24,515 nucleotides of DNA from Barthelona sp. PAP020 (Eukaryota; Metamonada: BaSk clade), in assembly GCA_040182905.1 (NCBI GenBank), contig JARQWU010000154.1, positions 1-24,515 of the forward strand, in the 5' to 3' direction. The stretch's first letter is position 1. Each line of letters opens with the position of its first letter. Under the pieces are notes generated by a model, which was given only the letters and a program-made list of their open reading frames with translations, ran no database searches and was not told the origin of the DNA. The translations under genes and the position numbers were made by a program. Positions 1-7,137 of the stretch are shown here, one piece after another.

Positions 1-475
1 GTAAAACTTTCCTTTAGCCCCTTGATTCGCTTTAATGTCTCCACTTATGTTCTCTTTGTAGGACTTTGATATTCCATGTTGACCTAATTTATTTGCTTGT
101 ATCCTTAATCTTTGAATTCTCCAATTACTGTTATTAATACTTGAGCTTTTCAATTTTGATACCCATTTACATCAGAAATTGCAAGAAGAAACCTTAAACA
201 CATGTGTATTCTCTTTTAAATGAAATCCGTCGGTTTTGCTACGAACACTTCTTGTTCTGATTCTGGTTTATAAAAAGCTTGCCCTTTATTAAAAAATAAT
301 CCTCTTTCTTTTTTATCATATTGATTTAATTTTATGGAATATTCTAGTTTTTAATAATACAGACCGGTTCAAAGATAACAAGAAATTTTTTGAGAGAGTA
401 AATTGTCTTATTTTCTTGCTCAAATGGTTTTTGTTGAAAGTTGAAACTTTGCAAAACCAATCTTAGATTTTGAGT
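1..475 (-). pseudogene. Decayed protein-coding remnant, family unknown
   Basis: Read on the minus strand, this stretch keeps protein-like codon runs that jump between frames. From about 475 to 347 one frame is open (contains FEQENKTIYSLKKF). After a shift near 345 another frame is open to about 221 (contains QAFYKPESEQEVF). After a second shift a third is open to the window edge (contains WRIQRLRIQANKLGQHG), interrupted by one in-frame TGA at 172-174. The reading runs off the left edge, so the 3' part is not in the window. Such scattered frames suggest a dead gene or mobile-element fragment, which are abundant in trichomonad genomes, but I do not recognise the family and cannot exclude chance open frames. 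Frameshift positions are approximate. Confidence 0.4.
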
Positions 476-773
476 GATTTAGCATATGGAAAGTTGGCAA
501 GAATAATATGGGATACAGTTTGGATGACTTGAACATCTCCCAGTTCTCTTTAATTTGGGGCGGTTGTAAAAATGCATACAATGGGAAGTGGATTTCCACC
601 TCTAATAAATAATTCTGATTATTAGGCAATTGTTTATAATATAAGTTTGGTTAAACCCTCACTTAGGTCTTTTCAAAAGATTGCACTGAATGATTATGAT
701 TGCCTCTTTCTTTTGTTCTCTTCTTTCTTATGAAAAAAAAAATGACAAAGTTTATGGCGTCCAATAATCCGGT
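476..773. other. AT-rich gap, no gene supported
   Basis: No convincing gene is seen between the left-edge remnant and the 3' end of the aminotransferase gene. A 69-codon minus-strand frame covers 420-629, but it overlaps a better protein-like frame at its 3' end and has no recognisable motif. It may be part of the same decayed element. Confidence 0.4.
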
Positions 774-1922
774 TTAAAAATGATGGGATAAGCTCATTCC
801 AATACCTCCAAACATTTCTGCTTTGAGTTCAGGAACTTTGTTTTCAATCTCTTCTTCCTTCTCTTCTTCTTCTTCTTCTTCTTCTTCTTCTTCTTCTTCT
901 TCTTCTCTTTCAAGTCTTTCTCTTTCTCTTTTCATCATTTCTTCTTCTTCTATATCTCTTCTTTCGGCTTCTTCTTCCATATCTCTTTCAATATCAATTG
1001 GAGTTTTATACATTGTTCTGGCTTGTTTTTCATGAGCACATTCGGAGATCATGATGTTAGCATACTCTTCTTCTAATGCTTCTATTATTTTGTTATTTGT
1101 AGGAAGTTCTGTTTCTTCAATCATTGATATTTTCATAATCATTTGAGTTGACGAAACAATAATTGCGGCTTTTGCATTCTTTAAAGTGTCTGTGTGGAAA
1201 TTTTGAATCCTACAGGGAATATTTAATTTCTTGGCAATGTTGATTATTTCCTGTCTTGTAAAACCGTCAAATACTTTTGGTCCACTTGGTGGAGTTACTA
1301 ACTCATTCTGATTGTTGATAATGAATACATTTCCATGTGAGGATTGAAATACGTTGTCATCATGTCGGTCAAAATAAATTACATCTTCAAAACCTCTAGT
1401 TTTGAGATCCTTCAGTAATAATAATGAAGGTAATAAACTAGTAGTCTTTACATTACAAGTATATGCTCTTGGATCTGGACAAAGAGCAACTTTGAGGGTG
1501 TTTTCCTTAGTTAACTCAGGTATCCATCTACTTTCACAAGAAATGAATAAATTTGGTTCAAAATTATCTGGAATAAACCAATATCCTCCATGAAAATTAC
1601 CTGGAGTTGCTAATAGTGTACAAGTCCCCAGTCCAATCAAATTTCTTTCAACCAGAAATTGAATTTGTTTGTTCAAGAATTCTTCATCGAATTCAAAGTT
1701 CAATTCCAATTTTTTACAATTTTTGAGAAATCTTTGAACATGTTGTTTTAATCTGAAACAATTGTAGTCACAAATAGGAATGATCTCATAGACACCTGTT
1801 CCATAAAGCAATCCCATTTCATTTGTAACTGAAAATTTGGGATCTTCCAAAAATTCACCGTTTTTCCAGTATAACATGGTAAAAAAATATAAATTAAACT
1901 GTTTATATGATTGTGTTTGCAT
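774..1922 (-). CDS. Aminotransferase class IV (branched-chain aminotransferase-like) with acidic C-terminal tail
   Basis: A PLP enzyme of fold type IV, the family of branched-chain and D-amino-acid aminotransferases; the likely role is transamination of branched-chain amino acids with 2-oxoglutarate in the cytosol. Visible landmarks are the N-terminal YGTGVYEI segment (residues 40-47), the Schiff-base lysine K159 in NVKTTS, the LKTRGFEDVIYFD segment after it, and the cofactor-binding segment SSHGNVFII (194-202). The glutamate that normally contacts the PLP pyridine nitrogen is Gln193 here (codon CAA). The enzyme fold ends near residue 305; a tail of about 75 residues follows, rich in Glu and Arg with 15 consecutive Glu, then a short hydrophobic end. 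The start at 1922 lies 9 nt after a CCTTT element; Met16 at 1877 is an alternative that fits the usual family N-terminus better. The exact substrate class is not determined by sequence alone. Confidence 0.85.
   Translation of the reverse strand: MQTQSYKQFNLYFFTMLYWKNGEFLEDPKFSVTNEMGLLYGTGVYEIIPICDYNCFRLKQHVQRFLKNCKKLELNFEFDEEFLNKQIQFLVERNLIGLGTCTLLATPGNFHGGYWFIPDNFEPNLFISCESRWIPELTKENTLKVALCPDPRAYTCNVKTTSLLPSLLLLKDLKTRGFEDVIYFDRHDDNVFQSSHGNVFIINNQNELVTPPSGPKVFDGFTRQEIINIAKKLNIPCRIQNFHTDTLKNAKAAIIVSSTQMIMKISMIEETELPTNNKIIEALEEEYANIMISECAHEKQARTMYKTPIDIERDMEEEAERRDIEEEEMMKRERERLEREEEEEEEEEEEEEEEKEEEIENKVPELKAEMFGGIGMSLSHHF
861..906. repeat. (TTC/GAA)n microsatellite inside the aminotransferase gene
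   Basis: An almost pure CTT/TTC trinucleotide run on the plus strand, read as GAA codons on the minus strand, encodes the 15-residue poly-Glu tract in the C-terminal tail of the aminotransferase. The repeat unit is a codon, so length changes keep the frame. Confidence 0.95.
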
Positions 1923-1930
1923 TTACTAAT

Positions 1931-1935
1931 AAAGG
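1931..1935 (-). promoter_or_regulatory. CCTTT initiator-like element of the aminotransferase gene
   Basis: The minus strand reads ATTCCTTTATTAGTAA directly before the ATG at 1922. CCTTT close to the start codon resembles the M5 initiator of Trichomonas vaginalis. Its position supports the upstream ATG. No transcript data are available. Confidence 0.35.
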
Positions 1936-2083
1936 AATGTTTTTTTGAAAACCTTGCCTGAGCTCTTTTTTAAATTTCCTCTTCTTTTTCTTATTTCAAA
2001 TATATGAGACAAAAATAGTAAATGAAGCTGTCAATAAACGAAGTTTATTTTTCAAATTATTCAGTGCAACAGAATTTCAAATT

Positions 2084-2088
2084 TCATA
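2084..2088 (+). promoter_or_regulatory. Inr-like element TCATA before the small coiled-coil gene
   Basis: TTTCATATTTGG lies immediately before the ATG at 2094. TCATA fits the trichomonad initiator consensus TCA(C/T)(A/T). The same TTCATATTT string stands before the ATG of the ENTH gene at 19444. This is the reason for choosing 2094 as the start. Confidence 0.4.
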
Positions 2089-2093
2089 TTTGG

Positions 2094-2558
2094 ATGAGTG
2101 AGATTAATGATAATAATGCAAACACTGAAAAGGATTTTGATACTTCTCAAGGATATGTTGATATAATTAAACAAAACATTCATCAATCAAAATTGTTTCA
2201 ACGAAATGAAAAACTCCAAGCATTGGTTACGAAATCCTTTCACATTTTGAATTTGGATGCTGATTGTCGTTTATTAGAGGCAGATATTCGTCAAAGAATG
2301 AATACTATTCAAGATCTTGAGAAGGTTGCTCAGGAAATTGAAAAAGAATTTGTTGCCTATGACTTATCTTTAAGAAATACTGAAAATAAAGGAAGTGGTG
2401 TTGGTTTATCATTTATCGCTCAAACCAAAAAATGCGAAAAAGAATATTTGTCAAAAATTTCTTCTCTTCAAGTATCAGATTGCATATATTATAGTACACA
2501 TAAACCTTCAAAAATAAAAGCAACAAGGGAAAGAATATTCGACAAAAAAAAATTGTAA
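2094..2558 (+). CDS. Small coiled-coil protein of unknown function
   Basis: A 154-residue protein beginning MSEINDNNAN. The frame stays open upstream to an ATG at 2022, but the Inr-like TCATA 6 nt before 2094 and the hydrophilic N-terminus favour the internal Met. A predicted helical stretch (residues about 25-95, including EADIRQRMNTIQDLEKVAQEI) has heptad-like spacing of Leu, Ile and Val. The C-terminus is basic and lysine-rich. There is no signal peptide or membrane segment. The size and helix content are reminiscent of small subunits of trafficking complexes such as BLOC-1/BORC, but no signature residue supports this and I do not assign a family. Its 3' end faces the L37 gene 84 bp away, tail to tail. 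Confidence 0.65.
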   Translation: MSEINDNNANTEKDFDTSQGYVDIIKQNIHQSKLFQRNEKLQALVTKSFHILNLDADCRLLEADIRQRMNTIQDLEKVAQEIEKEFVAYDLSLRNTENKGSGVGLSFIAQTKKCEKEYLSKISSLQVSDCIYYSTHKPSKIKATRERIFDKKKL

Positions 2559-2642
2559 ATGTATATCTCTTTATCTATTATTTATCACAAATCGAAAACG
2601 ATAAACATTATGACCAAAGAACTTAATACCGTATTAAGAAAA

Positions 2643-3011
2643 TTATAATTTGTAAGAGTGACCGTTTTGGGCAATACGATTAGCAACTCTTAAATAACGG
2701 CAACGACCAGTACCAGTAGAACGACGACGGTTATTCTTAAGAGCCCAGTTAACTATAAATTAGAAGAACATTGATGAAATTACATACAATCACGCATTTT
2801 TGGACTGGGGAATCCACAAGAAGCACAAGTGCTCTTTCTAACGTGGAAAGAACGGCGTCCACAACGACGGCAAAGAGTGTGAGAATGACGATTGCGCTTA
2901 CCTTGAGCGGGAGTACCTTTGGACTAAAAGTTAGAAACTATGTTCAAAATAAAAGGAATTGATAATAATATAGCATCAAATATTATTATATGATCAAAAT
3001 GAACATACCAT
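2643..3011 (-). CDS. RPL37: 60S ribosomal protein L37 (eL37), three exons
   Basis: A spliced gene on the minus strand with exons 3009-3011, 2788-2923 and 2643-2752. Together they give 249 nt, 82 residues plus TAA. The product starts [19 protein letters not shown] and carries the C4 zinc-binding motif C19-X2-C22-X11-C34-X2-C37, then [20 protein letters not shown], which matches eL37 throughout. eL37 is a structural component of the large ribosomal subunit that binds rRNA near the exit-tunnel region. The initiator ATG is an exon by itself, followed at once by intron 1. Codons are biased to CGT, GGT, AAG and C-ending forms, unlike the AT-rich neighbours, as expected for high expression. Neither exon junction is visible as a continuous open frame, so simple ORF calling misses the gene. 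Confidence 0.93.
2753..2787 (-). other. Intron 2 of RPL37 (35 nt)
   Basis: On the minus strand the intron begins GTATGTAA and ends TTCTAATTTATAG. It splits the Phe codon of RDFNW (phase 1: T|TT). Removing it restores the conserved eL37 sequence; reading through gives DCM then a stop shortly after. The probable branch-point A sits in CTAAT, 7-8 nt from the acceptor. Confidence 0.9.
2924..3008 (-). other. Intron 1 of RPL37 (85 nt), directly after the start codon
   Basis: On the minus strand ATG is followed by GTATGTTC, and the intron ends TTCTAACTTTTAG before TCCAAAGGT (SKG). No ATG lies in frame at the right place without this splice. Both introns of the gene share the donor GTATGT and the acceptor pattern TTCTAA(C/T)TT(T/A)TAG. 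Confidence 0.88.
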
Positions 3012-3021
3012 TTAAAGAAAT

Positions 3022-3033
3022 ATAAGGGAAAAA
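3022..3033 (-). promoter_or_regulatory. TTTCCCTTATA initiator-like element of RPL37
   Basis: The minus strand reads TTTTTCCCTTATATTTCTTTAA before the ATG at 3011. The CCCTT core lies about 14 nt from the ATG, at the same spacing as the CCTTT elements of several other genes in the window. Confidence 0.35.
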
Positions 3034-3488
3034 CTAATCTAATATTTTTTATAAACTTTTGAACCTTTTTTTTTTTTTTGTAAATTCTTTCAACAATGGG
3101 TTATTGATGATTTTATTTATTAATACGGGGATAAAGGTCACATATTTAAAGAAAAATTGTTGGAATATGTTCTTTCAGAGAATTAGTTTCACATTGATCT
3201 TATTTTAACAATATATAGTATTTTAGGCCATTTAATTAGAAAATTACTGTTATTAAAAAGATTTAAAATTGCTTTTCAAAGTTCCAGATAATTTTCTTTT
3301 CTTTTCTATTAATAATAAACAATTCATGTGCTTTCAGTTTTTATTAAGTTGATCAATTGTTTTTCAACAAATAGAGTTAATTGAACAAAAAAAATTGAGA
3401 AAACTCAGCATTTTATGTCAATTTCGATGTTGCTTATGTACATATCTTCAAATAACAAAAAAAATATGGAACAACTGTTTCATTTATC
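3034..3488. other. Intergenic region between RPL37 and the SERF gene
   Basis: No gene is seen. It contains the upstream region of RPL37 and the 3' flank of the SERF gene. An isolated plus-strand CC followed by 14 T (3064-3079) with an ATG at 3096 resembles the start-proximal elements in the window, but the ATG opens only three codons (ATG GGT TAT TGA). Confidence 0.5.
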
Positions 3489-3668
3489 TTAATTTTGATT
3501 TTTTTTGGCATCTGCTTTTCTTTGTTTTTGTCTCATTATTTCGGCTTGTTGTTCACGATATTGAGTGACTGTCATACCATCAGGGATGGTTCGTTGATTC
3601 TTGTTAATTTTGGCTTGCTTTTTTGCATTTTTAGCTCGTGATATTTCTCTTGCGTTACCTCTTGCCAT
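3489..3668 (-). CDS. SERF/4F5 family small basic protein
   Basis: A 59-residue protein that begins MARGNAREISRAKNAKKQAK and ends in a charged helix MRQKQRKADAKKNQN. The opening MARGNxRExxRxKNxKK is the signature of the 4F5/SERF family (human SERF1/2, worm MOAG-4), whose members are small, highly charged and disordered, bind nucleic acids and promote amyloid aggregation; the normal cellular role remains poorly defined. The start is the ATG at 3668; a GTG two codons upstream is in frame but the family begins at this Met. The gene is divergent from the LRR gene with 69 bp between the two start codons, so they must share a promoter region. Confidence 0.88.
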   Translation of the reverse strand: MARGNAREISRAKNAKKQAKINKNQRTIPDGMTVTQYREQQAEIMRQKQRKADAKKNQN

Positions 3669-3721
3669 TAACACAAAATGGAAATTGTTTGTTTGTACAA
3701 AAAAATTGGTTGATTTTTCTT

Positions 3722-3731
3722 CCTTTTTTTT
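3722..3731 (+). promoter_or_regulatory. CCTTTTTTTT initiator-like element of the LRR gene
   Basis: CC followed by eight T ends 6 nt before the ATG at 3738. An out-of-frame ATG at 3734 lies between them and opens a five-codon frame ending TGA, so transcription would have to start at or just downstream of the T run, or the scanning ribosome must skip it. Confidence 0.4.
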
Positions 3732-3737
3732 ACATGA

Positions 3738-4772
3738 ATGAAAATTTATGATATTGAGGTTTTTGATGTCACTAATGTAGAAGAAAATACCTATGTTTAT
3801 TGTGAAAATGTCAAAGCTGAATTGCTTGAAACTTTTTTGATAAAAGTTAGATCCTCTTTGATTGTGAAAAAAATTACCATATTTTTTAAGAATTGGTTTA
3901 TTGAAAGTTCTTCAAGGATAAAATGCAGTTGCAAGTTAGCGGCAATAAAAATTGAGTTCACTCCAAAAGAAATTTTGGGAAAATTTTCATCAAAAACTGT
4001 TATGTCTGGTTTCAATCATGATTGTTCCTTGGATTTTACTCATGTAGAAGATGAGAATGAAGCAAAAGAAATTCTTTTGCTTGCTCAATTTTCATTGAAT
4101 TATTTCACACATTTGACCAAATTTGAAACTTTAATTCCTGCTTCACCACTCCAATTTTATTACTTGTTGTCGTTTTTACAAAATGTTGATTCTCTGATTG
4201 AGTTGTATTTAGAAGATATTTTTTCAACAACTGCTTTAAATTTTGTTTTTCAAAAACCTTTTGCTTTGCCAAAGAATTTGAAAGTTTTACATTTAATTGA
4301 CTGTGACTTATCAAATTGTGTGATTCAAACATTTATTCATTGTTTACCAAAATTGTTCACATTAAATTTGACTAAATGTGTTGGATTTGATGAAAATATC
4401 ATGGAAATATTGGAAACTGTGAATTGTAAAGAACTGTTTTTGGACCAATCATCTGTCCCATCAACCTTCAATTTTTCTCATAACAATTTGAAGGTTTTAT
4501 CCTTAAATAAGTGTTGTATTACACATTGTAACATTTTTTGTAAAAGTTTAGAAAATTTATACCTTGGAAATAATAATTTCGAGAGCATCAATTCTATCAA
4601 TCTTGAAGTTGATTATCTTATCATATTTGATGTTGAACATTGTGGTTTAGATGAAAAGGATTTGATGGATTTACTTGAAAGAGTAAATTGTGGGAAAATT
4701 TATGTTAGAGGAAATTTAAATTATAGAATTGACTCACTTAAAACAAAATTTAACGGCATCGAATTCATTTAG
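3738..4772 (+). CDS. Leucine-rich-repeat protein
   Basis: A 344-residue protein with no signal peptide or membrane segment. Residues 1-110 form a non-repeat N-terminal part. From about 115 on, irregular leucine-rich repeats of the cytosolic (ribonuclease-inhibitor-like) style occur, for example LKVLHLIDCDLSN, LFTLNLTKCVGF, LKVLSLNKCCI and LENLYLGNNNFESI, separated by 20-28 residues and ending near residue 330. It is rich in Cys, often at the Asn/Cys position of the repeat. This is not the regular BspA/TpLRR pattern of trichomonad surface proteins. It probably serves as a protein-binding scaffold; no partner can be inferred. Confidence 0.8.
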   Translation: MKIYDIEVFDVTNVEENTYVYCENVKAELLETFLIKVRSSLIVKKITIFFKNWFIESSSRIKCSCKLAAIKIEFTPKEILGKFSSKTVMSGFNHDCSLDFTHVEDENEAKEILLLAQFSLNYFTHLTKFETLIPASPLQFYYLLSFLQNVDSLIELYLEDIFSTTALNFVFQKPFALPKNLKVLHLIDCDLSNCVIQTFIHCLPKLFTLNLTKCVGFDENIMEILETVNCKELFLDQSSVPSTFNFSHNNLKVLSLNKCCITHCNIFCKSLENLYLGNNNFESINSINLEVDYLIIFDVEHCGLDEKDLMDLLERVNCGKIYVRGNLNYRIDSLKTKFNGIEFI

Positions 4773-4923
4773 AAAAATCACACAAAATATTTTTGTAAAT
4801 CGTTCCTTTTTTTATTCTCTTTTGTTTTGATATTTGAATGCTTAAATAAATATTTTTTTGGTTGATAACAAACGAGATTGTGAGCAAATAAGGGTTTGTA
4901 ACTTTTTCTTTTTTTCTTTTGTG

Positions 4924-5160
4924 ATGAAACGATTTGTTGATCTCAAATGGAGACTTGAAGCAACAGTTTCCGATGTTGATAATCCCACACCGGTAGAACC
5001 TCGATTTTTATTGGAATTTATTTTCGAAGATGGTACAAATCAAATTGTCAGAACAAATTATGCAATGTTAAAACATATGTATAACGAATTAGAAAATATT
5101 TGGGCCAATCAATTTACACAACCAGCTCATATGCTGAAAAATATTAAACACAACAGATAA
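4924..5160 (+). CDS. Single COMM-domain protein (COMMD6-like)
   Basis: A 78-residue protein consisting almost only of a COMM domain: the entry strand FVDLKWRLEATVS with the conserved Trp9, a short loop with Pro-Arg (26-27), strands FLLEFIFEDGTNQIVRTN, and the final helix YAMLKHMYNELENIW. COMMD proteins assemble through this domain into the CCC complex, which works with Retriever and WASH in endosomal recycling. Most members carry an extra N-terminal helical domain of about 100 residues; human COMMD6 lacks it and is of similar size. The open frame extends 22 codons upstream without ATG (4858 would be TTG), so the ATG at 4924 is chosen; a pyrimidine tract CTTTTTCTTTTTTTCTTTTG precedes it. It converges with the eEF1B gene, 57 bp apart. 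Confidence 0.82.
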   Translation: MKRFVDLKWRLEATVSDVDNPTPVEPRFLLEFIFEDGTNQIVRTNYAMLKHMYNELENIWANQFTQPAHMLKNIKHNR

Positions 5161-5217
5161 ACAAAAAAAATTTTTTTTCTTTAAAATTTTATGAACTATC
5201 AAAAAAATAAAATGACA

Positions 5218-5862
5218 TTAAACCTTGGTGAAAGAAACAACATCACAGGCTTGAACTTCATCTTCCCAAGATTGAATGATTTGGAAAACATCTTCTTCAA
5301 TGGAACAATCATCATCAACTATGATACAAACACAAACACACTTCTTGGTACCGAAAACGTGAGGTTCAACCTTACCACCCTTCCAAGTGAGACCATTAAT
5401 TTCAAGAGCTAAAGTACGGTCTAATACAGCTTGCATATCAGTTTCAACATCCATGGGCTTGATTTCAAAAACAACATTGGATTTACCAGAAGCGTGTTGT
5501 TTCTTGGAAGACTTGGCAGTCTTGGCGACCTCTTCAATCTTACGAAGATATTCAGCTTCATCTTCAGATTCAGAATCAGAATCGGAACCAAAAACATCAA
5601 AATCAGATCCTGATTCAGAATCAGAATCAGATTCTTCGGCAGGAAGTTCACATTCCATAGTTTTTTCACCAGGGAAAGATTTTCTGTCTTCTTCACTGAA
5701 AGATGCCATGTGGTTTAACCAACGTGCAAGATTGGGACAACCAGAAGGTAATTCCAAATCCTTGATCAAAGAATAAATTTCATGATCATCAGCAGTAGGA
5801 ATGTGTCCACCAAAGTATGAGTTTGTGAGTAAGAAAACGTTTAAGTCGATAGGATAAAGCAT
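5218..5862 (-). CDS. Translation elongation factor 1 beta (eEF1B alpha-type exchange factor)
   Basis: A 214-residue guanine-nucleotide exchange factor that reloads eEF1A with GTP. Residues 1-70 form the N-terminal helical region; 75-110 is an acidic linker with two copies of SDSDSES plus flanking Asp/Glu; 128-214 is the EF1-GEF domain, from SNVVFEIKPMDVETDM through LTWKGGKVEPHVFGTKK to DVVSFTKV. The domain ends as in the family (usually ...DIAAFNKI-like). The open frame continues 46 codons upstream, but those residues are low-complexity and the Met at 5862 follows ACTTTTTTTTCTTTTGAA, the start-proximal pyrimidine tract seen at other genes. Codon use is C-ending and GC-richer than most neighbours, as in RPL37. 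The Ser-Asp tracts are likely casein kinase 2 targets (inference). Confidence 0.93.
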   Translation of the reverse strand: MLYPIDLNVFLLTNSYFGGHIPTADDHEIYSLIKDLELPSGCPNLARWLNHMASFSEEDRKSFPGEKTMECELPAEESDSDSESGSDFDVFGSDSDSESEDEAEYLRKIEEVAKTAKSSKKQHASGKSNVVFEIKPMDVETDMQAVLDRTLALEINGLTWKGGKVEPHVFGTKKCVCVCIIVDDDCSIEEDVFQIIQSWEDEVQACDVVSFTKV

Positions 5863-6285
5863 TTCAAAAGAAAAAAAAGTAATTAACTTTGACAAACAAA
5901 TGTTTTTCTTTAAAAATTTATTTTTTTTTGTAGTGCTCTGCAAAAAATTTAAAAGCTCAACCATAATTAATGGTAGTGTTGTTAGGTTTTTGTCAAACAA
6001 CTGTTAACTTTGCTTGAATAATTTTTTTCGGTTGTGTTTTTTAAAAAAAAATTTTTTGTGCTTTGAAAAATTGTTGAATATTTTGTAAATACATGACTAA
6101 ATTAAATCCTGTTATTCTTTTGTTCAAAATGAAAAAATGAATTTGAAAAAATAAATTTGCTTTTAAAACACACAAAAAAAAGAAAATAACATCAAGATTT
6201 GAAAATGTTGGGACAATTTTATTGTGTTTAATGGGTAAATGGGATATTTTGGATTTCAATTTCAAATTTTTTTTTTTTTAAACCA
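5863..6285. other. Divergent intergenic region, eEF1B / EFHB-like
   Basis: The 423 bp between two divergent start codons are very AT-rich with several T and A runs. A 74-codon minus-strand open frame (6041-6265) is low-complexity Phe/Ile/Lys and is not taken as a gene. No RNA gene is seen. Confidence 0.5.
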
Positions 6286-7137
6286 ATGAATAATTCTGAA
6301 CAATTTGAAGAATACACACCGCCAAATATCCATCCCAAAGAACACAGTTTCTTACCAAAAGAAAAAACGGAAATATACAAACGTACACATAACAATTATG
6401 AAGTCGGTGAAAGAATTCGAGGACTAACAACAGAAGAGGAATTAGCCAAATTTGGCTGTAATCCTGGGGATTTCACTTTTGGTTGCAAAAATAGTACAAC
6501 ACCTCAAAAAACAGGAATTACAATATTACCCAACGAAAGTATTGAATCTATTGCACCTATAGCCAGTAAAAAATATTCTAAAAATTATGAAACTGGAAAA
6601 CAAATATTGAAAAATCCAGAATTAAAAGGTGTTGAAAATCAGATTCATGGAATGCAAAAACGTATTGAGGATGAAAGTGTTGCTAGTTGTGTTGATAATG
6701 GCGAACTGATCATCACCAGAAGGGAGTATAATGAATTAAATAACAGCAGAAAACCGTCGGATAAATTTAATGAAACTGTTTTTGGAATAGCTTCAACAAC
6801 ATCTACACGAAGAGCACCGGAAATTCGCCCTTTGGGAGATATTACACCTTATGCTGATGAACCTTCCTGTGAAGCTTTAACAAAACCTGGTGATTATTCA
6901 GAGTATGGACTTTTAGATGATGATTTGATGAATGCTTTACCTAAAGAACAATTATATGATGCGTTTGTAAATTCTGGGGCTATAAACGAAGATTTGATGA
7001 ATTTATTATATCAAAGAGCTACCAGTCTCATTTCCTCTGGTGATGTATCAATTAAACTACTGTTAGAAGTTCTTAAAGAATATCGTATTAATGAGGATCG
7101 TGTCAAAAAAGGACTGAAACCAATTAGTTTATTCTAA
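6286..7137 (+). CDS. Probable EFHB/CFAP21-like axonemal protein
   Basis: A 283-residue hydrophilic protein. Two short related units occur: YKRTHNNYEVGERIRG (31-46) and KKYSKNYETGKQI (96-107), each followed by a stretch with FG or a similar turn (GDFTFGCKN at 61-69). A later part has VFGIASTTSTRRAPEIRPLGD (166-185), then YSEYGLLDDD, then a helical EF-hand-like segment PKEQLYDAFVNSGAI ... SSGDVSIKLLLEVLKEY (219-266). This order, NYxxGExI units, FG(I/V)-RRxPxIR-xGD and a C-terminal EF-hand-like pair, resembles EFHB (CFAP21), a microtubule inner protein of the axonemal B-tubule. The EF-hand loops do not show a canonical calcium site. The family call is by remembered pattern, not by search. A T run ending in TTAAACCA precedes the ATG. 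Confidence 0.5.
   Translation: MNNSEQFEEYTPPNIHPKEHSFLPKEKTEIYKRTHNNYEVGERIRGLTTEEELAKFGCNPGDFTFGCKNSTTPQKTGITILPNESIESIAPIASKKYSKNYETGKQILKNPELKGVENQIHGMQKRIEDESVASCVDNGELIITRREYNELNNSRKPSDKFNETVFGIASTTSTRRAPEIRPLGDITPYADEPSCEALTKPGDYSEYGLLDDDLMNALPKEQLYDAFVNSGAINEDLMNLLYQRATSLISSGDVSIKLLLEVLKEYRINEDRVKKGLKPISLF

Noticed and set aside
420-629. 69-codon minus-strand open frame
   Set aside because: Low information, no motif, and its 3' part overlaps a more protein-like frame of the decayed remnant.
823-1035. 70-codon poly-Ser plus-strand frame
   Set aside because: Antisense of the Glu/Arg-rich tail of the aminotransferase.
2771-2962. 63-codon plus-strand open frame
   Set aside because: It is the antisense of RPL37 exon 2 and crosses intron 1.
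3064-3098. CC plus T run followed by ATG as a gene start
   Set aside because: The ATG opens only three codons, and no spliced continuation with GTATGT is visible.
5191-5412. 73-codon plus-strand open frame
   Set aside because: Antisense of the conserved eEF1B exchange domain.
6041-6265. 74-codon minus-strand open frame in the eEF1B/EFHB gap
   Set aside because: Low-complexity Phe/Ile/Lys from T runs; it lies in a divergent promoter region.
6423-6433. ACTAACAACAG, similar to the Trichomonas vaginalis intron 3' motif
   Set aside because: It is in frame inside the EFHB-like gene (LTTE codons), and there is no GTATGT-type donor upstream.
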